Shown here one piece after another: positions 1-6,216 of a stretch of 6,216 bases of DNA (positions within the stretch are counted from its first letter, which is position 1; each line of letters begins with the position of its first letter). The notes under the pieces are model-generated. The model did no database searches. It had not been told where the DNA came from and saw only the letters and a list, made by a program, of their open reading frames with translations. The stretch comes from Tannerella sp. (GTDB lineage Bacteria > Bacteroidota > Bacteroidia > Bacteroidales > Tannerellaceae): the NCBI GenBank assembly GCA_031260095.1, contig JAIRKN010000137.1, positions 1 through 6,216 of the forward strand, given 5' to 3'. The position numbers and the translations under genes are program-made.

Positions 1-1307
1 ATCTCCCCGAATCGCAAAGTATGGCTTTAGCCGGTGAAATAGCTTCTCCTGTTTATGAAAGCCGGTCCGACGGGAATACGGATGATCATGAAGATTCAGC
101 CTTTGCCAAAGCTATTTCGGGATTATCCCTTGGCGGATATGGCGAAGCGGCCTATACACGGAATTTTTACAGTGATTACTGGCGGCGTTATTCGAATGCC
201 GAAAATTATAAAGATGCCAAAAGCCACGGACGGTTTGATTTACCGCATGTGGTTTTTTTCGTAGGATATGATTTCGGTAAAGGTTGGACTTTAAGCAGTG
301 AAATCGAATTTGAACATGGCGGAACGGAAAGCGCAATCGAAATGGAATCCGAAGAAATGGGAGAATATGAGAATGAAATAGAACGGGGTGGGGAGGTTGC
401 GTTGGAGCAGTTCTGGATTCAGAAAAGTTTTAGCCCTGCGTTTAATCTTCGTCTGGGACATATTGTTGTTCCGGTAGGACTGACGAACCAGCATCATTTG
501 CCGACGGAGTTCTTCACCGTTTACCGGCCGGAAGGCGAAAATACAATCTTCCCCTGTACATGGCACGAAACCGGTATAAGCGTCTGGGGACGGACTAAAA
601 ACTGGCGTTACGAAGTGCAACTTCTTCCCGGATTGGACGCCGACCGTTTTGGCGCTGATGGATTTGTCCGTGGCGGCGCAGGAAGCCCTTATGAATTTAA
701 AATAGCCAATGCGTATGCCGGGGCGTTTCGTTTGGATAACTATTCGCTAAAAGGGCTTCGCATTGGTTTGAGCGGATATTATGGCCATAGCTTTAGCAAT
801 TCGTTGACAAATAATTCTAAATATGATGCGTATCATGGGGAAGTGATGATCGGTACGGTAGATATTCATTATGACAAATCTAATTTGATTGTGCGTGGAC
901 ATTTTGACTGGGGACATCTGAACGACTCGGAAGAAATTACACGTTTCAATAAAACATTGCAGGCCGGTTCGCCGTCGCCTAAAACGCCTGTCGCATCAGA
1001 CGCCGTCGCAACAGGAATAGAAGCAGGATATGATATTTTCGCCCATATTAAAAAACTGAAAGAGGAGAAACGGAAATGTTATCTCTTCGGTCGTTACGAA
1101 TATTATGACTCAATGGCGAAAGTGGAAGACGGTATTATTGATTACGGGTGGTGCGGAAAACAGCGGATCGCTGTTGGCGTGAACTATTTTCCGGTGAAGG
1201 AGATTGTGATAAAGGGCGAATATTCAAGACGCATTTATAAAAGTCAATATAACGACGAGCCGTCTGTATCGCTGGGTGTTGCATACGCCGGTTTTTTTAC
1301 GAGATAA
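1..1307 (+). CDS. Outer-membrane beta-barrel porin-like protein, 5' end cut by the window
   Basis: The frame is open from the left edge (first full codon at base 3) to TAA at 1305-1307. The first ATG, at 21, is unlikely to be the true start: it gives MALAGEIASPVY, with no basic/hydrophobic signal peptide, although the body is clearly a secreted barrel. The start and signal peptide therefore probably lie upstream. Counting from the ATG at 21, a polar linker (about 10-30) leads to a first strand LGGYGEAAYTRNF (37-49). Alternating aromatic/polar strands follow, and the chain ends in SLGVAYAGFFTR, a typical last barrel strand with a near-terminal Phe. The layout (GGYGE start, FDLPHVVFFVGYDF, LRLGHIVVPVGL, a YRPEGENTIFP loop, WHETGISVWG) resembles Bacteroidetes porins distantly related to phosphate-selective porins O/P. 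The substrate is unknown. Unusual points are 11 Glu within residues 103-129, probably a loop, and three Cys (179, 353, 378). It lies 36 bp before an imelysin gene, which suggests metal passage or a scaffold role (inference). Barrel class is fairly sure; function is not. Confidence 0.8.
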   Translation, partial: LPESQSMALAGEIASPVYESRSDGNTDDHEDSAFAKAISGLSLGGYGEAAYTRNFYSDYWRRYSNAENYKDAKSHGRFDLPHVVFFVGYDFGKGWTLSSEIEFEHGGTESAIEMESEEMGEYENEIERGGEVALEQFWIQKSFSPAFNLRLGHIVVPVGLTNQHHLPTEFFTVYRPEGENTIFPCTWHETGISVWGRTKNWRYEVQLLPGLDADRFGADGFVRGGAGSPYEFKIANAYAGAFRLDNYSLKGLRIGLSGYYGHSFSNSLTNNSKYDAYHGEVMIGTVDIHYDKSNLIVRGHFDWGHLNDSEEITRFNKTLQAGSPSPKTPVASDAVATGIEAGYDIFAHIKKLKEEKRKCYLFGRYEYYDSMAKVEDGIIDYGWCGKQRIAVGVNYFPVKEIVIKGEYSRRIYKSQYNDEPSVSLGVAYAGFFTR

Positions 1308-1343
1308 TTTTTTATTAAATAAATCACTTAACAGGTATAAATT
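1308..1343 (+). promoter_or_regulatory. AT-rich leader between porin and imelysin genes
   Basis: 31 of the 36 bases are A or T. There is no inverted repeat followed by a T run, so no intrinsic terminator is visible. No match to the Bacteroidetes -7 element TAnnTTTG was found. The only purine-rich patch is ACAGG, ending 9 bases before the ATG at 1344, which is a poor Shine-Dalgarno. AT-rich leaders of this kind commonly serve for translation initiation in Bacteroidetes. It is probably an intercistronic translation leader rather than a promoter. Confidence 0.35.
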
Positions 1344-2477
1344 ATGAAAAAGTTTTTTAAGTTTCCATTGTTAATAGCTATTTTGGCATTAACGTCCTTT
1401 AGTTTTGTCTCGTGTGGTAGCGATGACGATAAAGATCTTGAATTAACGGAAAAAGAGAAAGAATTGCAAGCAATAAACGAAGCTTACTTAAAGGAAGTGA
1501 TCCTTCCTGTTTATAAAAGTTTATCAGACGAATCCCTTAAATTACAGTCTGCGTTGGTGACATTGCAAAGCGACAAAACGGAAGCCAATCTGAGAACGGT
1601 GTGTGATTATTGGTTCTCAGCCCGCAAATACTGGGAATGGAGTGAAGCATTCCTCTATGGTCCTGCGGATGCTTATAAGATCGATCCGCATATTGATACA
1701 TGGCCTACGGATATCCCGGAAGTCGAGGCGATTATTCAAGACGAAAATAAATTAAACAACATCCAGCAATATATTTATGATAACGAAGGTGGTCTGGCCG
1801 GATTTCACGGGTTGGAGTATATCTTGTTTCGTCAAGGCGCTCGACGTCCGGCAGATGAGATTACGGTTAATGAATTGCGTTTTGCTGTCGGTGTGTCGAA
1901 GGATTTGGCCATGAGTTGTTTTCGTTTGGAGTCCGCATGGGCCGGTAATGAAAATATCTCCGGTGAAAAGCAGGATGTATTGAAAGAATTTGGAATCACG
2001 GATGATGACGATGATTATGGCGATCGCATGATTGAAGGCTATGACAGGAAAGGAGACATATTAGGAAGTACAACCCAGATTATAGACGGATTTTGGACGA
2101 TTATAGACGAAGTAGGTGCAGGAAAGATTGGTACGGCTTATAACGGGGATGACATTGATTATATCGAATCGCCACATGCCTATAATTCCTTACAGGATTT
2201 TGAGGATAACATTCTGGGCGTTCGGCACGGATATTTCGGTGCAATGGGCGCTACGTCCGCTAAAGATAAATCAATTGCCGCATACCTCAAAAAAATAAAT
2301 CCCGAATTAGATCAGAAAATACAGAATGCTTTCGATGACTGTATCGCTAAGATCCAAGAGATACCGTCGCCTTTTGTTCTCAATTATACAAGCCCGAAGT
2401 GTCTTGACGCGATTGAGGCTTGCGAAGAATTATATGATCTGTTTTTGGAGGCCGAAATAGCTATTAAGCAATATTGA
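1344..2477 (+). CDS. Imelysin/IrpA-family (M75 fold) lipoprotein, probable metal binder
   Basis: This 377-residue protein belongs to the imelysin-like family (COG3487/3489; peptidase M75 fold, also found as the C-terminal domain of EfeO). Members are helical periplasmic or surface proteins tied to iron uptake; peptidase activity is doubtful for most. Visible features: a lipoprotein signal peptide MKKFFKFPLLIAILALTSFS with lipobox FVSC, giving lipidation at Cys24; an immediate acidic stretch GSDDDKD (25-31), very like the Bacteroides surface-export signal; and the family hallmark GFHGLE (153-158), matching GxHxxE, with His155 and Glu158 as likely metal ligands. A second conserved-looking region, SPHAYNSLQDFEDNILGVR (276-294), is the usual C-terminal repeat helix. 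Residues 220-224 are five consecutive Asp, probably a loop. Length is normal for the family. The start is the only ATG preceding a proper signal peptide. It ends in tandem in-frame stops (TGA TAA), 12 bp before the dihaem cytochrome gene; that pairing (COG3487 with COG3488) is recurrent in bacteria, so they probably act together. Confidence 0.9.
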   Translation: MKKFFKFPLLIAILALTSFSFVSCGSDDDKDLELTEKEKELQAINEAYLKEVILPVYKSLSDESLKLQSALVTLQSDKTEANLRTVCDYWFSARKYWEWSEAFLYGPADAYKIDPHIDTWPTDIPEVEAIIQDENKLNNIQQYIYDNEGGLAGFHGLEYILFRQGARRPADEITVNELRFAVGVSKDLAMSCFRLESAWAGNENISGEKQDVLKEFGITDDDDDYGDRMIEGYDRKGDILGSTTQIIDGFWTIIDEVGAGKIGTAYNGDDIDYIESPHAYNSLQDFEDNILGVRHGYFGAMGATSAKDKSIAAYLKKINPELDQKIQNAFDDCIAKIQEIPSPFVLNYTSPKCLDAIEACEELYDLFLEAEIAIKQY

Positions 2478-2489
2478 TAATCAGTTAAG

Positions 2490-4073
2490 ATGTTGAAAGA
2501 AATCGGTTATCTCTGCTTTTTCTCTCTGTTTTTTATCCTTTCCTGTAATGATGAAGATCACAGTGAGCCGGAAAAGGTTGAATTTCCCGAAGAAGAGTTG
2601 TATGCCGGCGGAAAGCTGGGGACGGTTTTTACTTCCTCCACTTTTGCTTATGAACAACCCACGCCGGCAATAGAAATTGCCGGCATGGCACAGGCGTTTA
2701 AAGTCGGAGAGTATTTTTTTGAACGGGACTATACACAGAGTAAGGAGGGCTTATTTGGTGGATTAGGCCCTTTAATGGTGCGTCGCGGATGTACTTATTG
2801 TCATCCGAATTATGGTCATGGTAAACGGCAAACCGAATACCGCGCCAACCAACGGGGGAACGGTTATCTGCTGGTTATAACGGATGAAACGGATACCTAC
2901 CTGAGTTCTGTCACCGGTATGCCGCAGACACTTGCGGTGAGGCCATTCAAACCGCCTGTCGACGAAACGAAAATACGCATCAGTTGGCTGACATATACCG
3001 ATGAATGGGGTAACAGGTTCCCGGACGGTGAAGCCTATGAACTGATTTATCCGGAAGTAACGATTTCCGAAGATGCCTATTATGTGCCGCTTGAAGTAAC
3101 TAAAAACGGAGTGACAACCACCGTCCCCTATGCAAATGTCAGAGTGAAGCTCGAATCTACTGTCGGTATGTATGGGACCGGTTTGCTGGATGCGATTTCG
3201 GACGAAGACCTGAAAGCGGAATATGTGAAACAGGAACAGGCCGGCGTGTCGCTTAATCCCGCCGTCTTTGCCAATGGCAACTGGGTGAAAACGTATGGGA
3301 ATACGACCCATCCGTTGCGTTTTACGTATGCCTTGAGTCGCGGCCCGTTGCAGGACGGAGCCGGAGCGAATGCGATATGGAACATCACGAATGTTACACG
3401 TTCAAACCGTCGTTATCATTATATGACGAATACGTATGCCCGGGTAGCGTCGAAAGATTCGGAAGTGCAGGCGGAGTTTTATGACTGTTTCCCGGAACAG
3501 AATAAAACCGGAAAGGTAGAAGATGATATTTATAATTACCTGATGGCAACAGATCTGGATGTGGAGATGCGTGACGACAGTTATCGGGATTTTATGATCT
3601 GGCACCGTGGACTGGCTGTGCCGGCTGCGCGTAACCTGGATGATCCGGTTGTGGATAAAGGCAAAAAACTGTTTAATCAGATAGGTTGCGCCACTTGTCA
3701 CCGTCCATCGTGGACAACAGGAGAAGACCGGATATCTGACCCAAGTGGCTTTTTTGAAGAAAATGATCCTCGCCTGCCGCGCTATCCGAATCAGAAAATA
3801 TGGCCTTATTCTGATATGGTTCAGCATCGTCTGTTTATGCAAAACGATATCCGTACGGGTTGGTGTCGTACGACTCCTTTGTGGGGCCGGGGGCTTAGCC
3901 GACTTGTGACGGGGGCAAGCGACCGTTTGCATGACTGTCGTGCGCGAACGGTTATCGAATCCATTATGTGGCATGGCAACACCCGGAGTGACGCTCGTAA
4001 GCCGGTCGAAAAATTCCGTACGCTTAGCAAAGAAGAGCGTGATGCGATTATCGAATTTATCGAATCCATTTAA
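2490..4073 (+). CDS. Dihaem c-type cytochrome lipoprotein, DUF1111 / COG3488 'thiol oxidoreductase' family
   Basis: This 527-residue protein is a DUF1111 (di-haem oxidoreductase) member, a family distantly related to MauG/cytochrome c peroxidase. Visible features: a short lipoprotein signal MLKEIGYLCFFSLFFILSC with lipid-anchored Cys19; the acidic tail NDED right after it; a first haem site CTYCH (101-105) following GPLMVRRG; and a second haem site CATCH (400-404) in the typical class I cytochrome context KGKKLFNQIGCATCHRP. The C-terminal family block is also present: IWPYSDM (437-443), RTTPLWGRGLS (460-470), HDCRARTVIESIMWHG (481-496) and a closing helix LSKEERDAIIEFIESI. Oddities are Cys459 and Cys483, the latter where many members have Gly (HDGRAR), and no HDMG motif after PYSD. 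The enzymatic reaction is not established for the family; electron transfer or metal oxidation beside the imelysin protein is an inference. It needs covalent haem attachment, and the next gene encodes that machinery. Family assignment is very sure. Confidence 0.92.
   Translation: MLKEIGYLCFFSLFFILSCNDEDHSEPEKVEFPEEELYAGGKLGTVFTSSTFAYEQPTPAIEIAGMAQAFKVGEYFFERDYTQSKEGLFGGLGPLMVRRGCTYCHPNYGHGKRQTEYRANQRGNGYLLVITDETDTYLSSVTGMPQTLAVRPFKPPVDETKIRISWLTYTDEWGNRFPDGEAYELIYPEVTISEDAYYVPLEVTKNGVTTTVPYANVRVKLESTVGMYGTGLLDAISDEDLKAEYVKQEQAGVSLNPAVFANGNWVKTYGNTTHPLRFTYALSRGPLQDGAGANAIWNITNVTRSNRRYHYMTNTYARVASKDSEVQAEFYDCFPEQNKTGKVEDDIYNYLMATDLDVEMRDDSYRDFMIWHRGLAVPAARNLDDPVVDKGKKLFNQIGCATCHRPSWTTGEDRISDPSGFFEENDPRLPRYPNQKIWPYSDMVQHRLFMQNDIRTGWCRTTPLWGRGLSRLVTGASDRLHDCRARTVIESIMWHGNTRSDARKPVEKFRTLSKEERDAIIEFIESI
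2663..2684 (+). repeat. Perfect 9-bp inverted repeat inside the dihaem cytochrome gene
   Basis: GCCGGCAAT at 2663-2671 and ATTGCCGGC at 2676-2684 are exact reverse complements separated by a four-base AGAA loop, so the mRNA can form a compact GC-rich hairpin. It lies about 170 bases into the coding region (codons 58-65, ..PAIEIAG..) and is not followed by a T run, so it is not an intrinsic terminator. It could slow ribosomes or be chance. The structure is read directly; any role is unproven. Confidence 0.5.
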
Positions 4074-4127
4074 ATGGCTTTTTTCTGTTATGCAGGAACC
4101 GGTTTTTAGTCTGCTATATATACTCGC
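4074..4127 (+). other. Intercistronic gap between dihaem cytochrome and ccsBA
   Basis: These 54 bases contain a short palindrome AACCGGTT (4098-4105) and an AT-rich TATATATA stretch (4115-4122) just before the ccsBA ATG. No Shine-Dalgarno, no terminator hairpin with a T run and no TAnnTTTG element is apparent. Read-through from the upstream gene is the simplest explanation for ccsBA expression. Confidence 0.35.
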
Positions 4128-6216
4128 ATGAAGTTATTGAAAAGAATATCCTTTTTTCTCCTGGGCGTAATCCTGCTTACGCTTGTTGTTGCTACCGTAT
4201 TGGAAAAGATATGTGGAAGGGATTATATTTACGGAACGATACCGTTTGTGATATTATGGGTGCTGTTTGCCGTATCTGCCGCAGTTTATTTATGGAAACG
4301 GAAGATTTGGAAAAATTTTGTTGCGATGATGCTGCATTTTTCGTTTTTGCTGATCCTTACCGGTGCGTTCATTACATGGATATATGGCGAACAGGGAATG
4401 TTACGTGTTCGTAAAGGCGAGAGTACCGCCGTGTTCACGGATCATAAAGGTACATCGAGGGATATTTCGTTTTATGTCGGGCTGGATGATTTTCGGGTGG
4501 CTTATTATACGGGGACACGCGCTCCGATGGATTTTGTCGGTACGATAACGCTGTCGGATGAGAGCGGAAACCGTCTTGCCCGAGGTGAAGTGGCGATGAA
4601 TCGAATCTTCTCGTACCGGGGATATCGCTTTTATCAATCAGGGTATGATTCGGATGAAGAAGGGGTGACGCTTGCTGTGTCGCACGACCCTTACGGCATA
4701 ACGGTTACATACGCCGGATACCTCCTGCTTCTTTTGTCTGTTATACTGTTTTTCTTCAATCGCCGCATCCGGTTTTATCAGCTCTTAAAAGATCCTTTAC
4801 TGAAACGAAGCGTCACGGTTTGTTGCCTGCTTTTCTGCTTTTCGTCAGTGCAGGCTGTAGATAAACCCAGGGTATTACCCCGCGAGATCGCAGACCGGTT
4901 CGGCGATTTATATGTGTTATATAATGACAGGATCTGCCCGCTCCAGACGCTTGTGAAAGATTTTACCGTGAAGCTTTACGGCCGTTCTTCTTACAGAGGA
5001 CTAACGCCGGAACAGGTTTTCACCGGCTGGATGTTTTATTATTCAAGCTGGAAAGAACAGCCGCTCATTCGGATTAAAAGTAAAGCGGCGCAACAGTTGC
5101 TCGGGATAGAAGGACAATATGCCTCTCTGGATGATTTTTACAATCAGTATAATGAATATAAGTTGGAGGAAGCCATTCAAAAGATCCGTCTTGGCGCAGG
5201 AGTGAAAGACGGAAAAGGAATAAAAGATGCGGACGAAAAACATAACCTGCTTCTTATGTTATATTCGGGAGAATTACTGAAGATTTATCCTCATTACGGC
5301 GAAGAATATCTCAACTGGTATTCACAGGGAGATCCTCTGGCTGAAGATATGACGGATAATGAATGGTTTTTTGTGAAAAAATCATTTGATTATATACATG
5401 AAATGGTTATTAAGAAAGATTATGAGGGACTTTCGGATATGCTTGTCAAACTGAAAGTGTATCAGCAAAAAAAGGCAGGCGAAGCGTTGCCGTCCGATAC
5501 AAAGTTCAAAGCTGAGAAGATCTATAACCGCCTGCATTATACGCAAGTCTTTGCCATATTGTGCATCTGTATCGGCTTTCTTTCTTTTCTGTATGGCTGC
5601 AACCGGGTGGTTTATGGCGGAAAAGTGAATGTGGGTATACGGGCCGGGCTGAATGTACCGGCGACCCTTGTTTTTCTATATCTTACCCTTGTGACCGGTT
5701 TGCGCTGGTATATCAGCAATCATGTTCCGTTGTCGAACGGCTATGAAACGATGCAGTTTATAGCATGGTGCGTTCTGCTGTTATCTCTTTCATTGCAACG
5801 GAAATTTTTTATGTCTTTGCCCTTTGGCTTTTTGTTGTGCGGGCTGACGTTGCTGGTGGCCATGCTGGGCGAATCCGGTCCGCGTATCACACAGTTAGCG
5901 CCGGTGCTCTCGTCTCCTCTGTTAAGTATACACGTAGCCGTCATCATGGTTTCATACTCCCTGTTTGCCTTTATGATGCTGAACGGATTGACGGCGGTAG
6001 TCATATCGTTGATGAAAAAAGATAATACCGTACAGATAGCGCGGTTACATATAATCAGTCAGATCCTCCTTTATCCGGCCGTTTTTCTGCTTGCCGCAGG
6101 CATTTTCACCGGCGCTCTGTGGGCCAATATTTCATGGGGACGTTACTGGGGCTGGGATCCCAAAGAAGTATGGGCGCTTGTTACGATGCTTATTTATTCT
6201 CTGGCATTACATCCGG
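4128..6216 (+). CDS. ccsBA: CcsBA: fused ResB-CcsA (system II) haem exporter / cytochrome c synthase, 3' end cut by the window
   Basis: The frame runs open from ATG 4128 to the right edge: 696 codons plus one base. An in-frame TAG at 4107 precedes this ATG, which begins MKLLKRISFFLLG, so the start is well supported. System II synthases export haem and attach it to CxxCH motifs outside the inner membrane. ResB half: membrane segments about 7-24, 37-56 and 64-86, the third holding His70 (MMLHFSFLLILTGAFI), matching the first transmembrane haem-ligand His of CcsBA; an external domain about 87-190; and a segment about 194-211. A further hydrophobic stretch (228-243) precedes a non-membrane region of about 225 residues with the motif NDRICPLQTL (266-275). 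CcsA half: from about 471, with WYISNHVPLSNGYETM, His602 (SIHVAVIMVSYS, the first external His), the WWD haem-binding motif SWGRYWGWDPKEVWAL (669-684) and His695, the second transmembrane His. The second external His and C-terminus lie beyond the edge. The gene directly upstream encodes a CxxCH cytochrome, a natural client. Confidence 0.93.
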   Translation, partial: MKLLKRISFFLLGVILLTLVVATVLEKICGRDYIYGTIPFVILWVLFAVSAAVYLWKRKIWKNFVAMMLHFSFLLILTGAFITWIYGEQGMLRVRKGESTAVFTDHKGTSRDISFYVGLDDFRVAYYTGTRAPMDFVGTITLSDESGNRLARGEVAMNRIFSYRGYRFYQSGYDSDEEGVTLAVSHDPYGITVTYAGYLLLLLSVILFFFNRRIRFYQLLKDPLLKRSVTVCCLLFCFSSVQAVDKPRVLPREIADRFGDLYVLYNDRICPLQTLVKDFTVKLYGRSSYRGLTPEQVFTGWMFYYSSWKEQPLIRIKSKAAQQLLGIEGQYASLDDFYNQYNEYKLEEAIQKIRLGAGVKDGKGIKDADEKHNLLLMLYSGELLKIYPHYGEEYLNWYSQGDPLAEDMTDNEWFFVKKSFDYIHEMVIKKDYEGLSDMLVKLKVYQQKKAGEALPSDTKFKAEKIYNRLHYTQVFAILCICIGFLSFLYGCNRVVYGGKVNVGIRAGLNVPATLVFLYLTLVTGLRWYISNHVPLSNGYETMQFIAWCVLLLSLSLQRKFFMSLPFGFLLCGLTLLVAMLGESGPRITQLAPVLSSPLLSIHVAVIMVSYSLFAFMMLNGLTAVVISLMKKDNTVQIARLHIISQILLYPAVFLLAAGIFTGALWANISWGRYWGWDPKEVWALVTMLIYSLALHP

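Noticed and set aside
2772..3311. 179-codon open frame on the minus strand
   Set aside because: It lies wholly inside the dihaem cytochrome gene and crosses its first haem-motif region; the translation has no recognisable domain and is explained as an antisense shadow.
3402..3974. 190-codon open frame on the minus strand
   Set aside because: Antisense to the conserved C-terminal half of the dihaem cytochrome, including CATCH; rich in Arg/His/Ile as shadows of GC-biased codons, with no domain.
3952..4070. Exact 14-base direct repeat TTATCGAATCCATT at 3952-3965 and 4057-4070
   Set aside because: Both copies encode the similar helix residues IESI in the same gene; most likely coincidence of codon choice rather than a mobile or recombination site.
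4098..4122. AACCGGTT palindrome and TATATATA stretch before ccsBA as an operator or promoter
   Set aside because: Eight-base palindromes and AT runs are common, and no Bacteroidetes -33/-7 pair is recognisable, so no regulatory site is called.
4211..4548. Short plus-strand open frames near the start of ccsBA
   Set aside because: They overlap, in other frames, the clearly conserved ResB membrane segments of the frame starting at 4128.
5741..6025. Short open frames on both strands (5741-6004 minus, 5765-6025 plus)
   Set aside because: Both overlap the CcsA half with its conserved His602 region; no independent signal or start context.

Overview
The window looks like a stretch of a Bacteroidales chromosome (Parabacteroides/Bacteroides/Dysgonomonas-like). 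The reasons are: lipoprotein signals followed by acid-rich '+2' stretches (CGSDDD, CNDED); AT-rich leaders without a clear Shine-Dalgarno; an outer-membrane barrel protein; and a fused ResB-CcsA cytochrome c synthase of the type found in anaerobic Bacteroidetes. The genus is an inference. No RNA gene, CRISPR array, insertion sequence or integration signal was seen.

All four genes lie on the + strand and are tightly packed. (1) 1-1307: a beta-barrel outer-membrane porin-like protein, open at the left edge, so its start and signal peptide are missing. (2) 1344-2477: an imelysin/IrpA-family (peptidase M75 fold) lipoprotein with the GxHxxE motif. (3) 2490-4073: a DUF1111 (COG3488) dihaem c-type cytochrome lipoprotein with two CxxCH sites. 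(4) 4128-6216: a CcsBA (ResB-CcsA fusion) haem exporter/cytochrome c synthase, 696 codons visible and cut by the right edge just after its WWD motif. The gaps are 36, 12 and 54 bp, with no hairpin-plus-T-run terminator, so the set is probably one operon.

Working model (inference): the barrel and the two lipoproteins form an outer-membrane module for metal, most likely iron, acquisition or redox conversion. It would resemble EfeUOB, where an imelysin-domain protein works with a haem enzyme, but here the haem enzyme is a DUF1111 dihaem cytochrome. CcsBA would attach the two haems covalently. Both lipoproteins carry acidic residues just after the lipid-anchored Cys, like the Bacteroidetes surface-export signal. 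A surface-exposed iron binder and a surface-exposed cytochrome beside a barrel is therefore the most interesting reading of the window.
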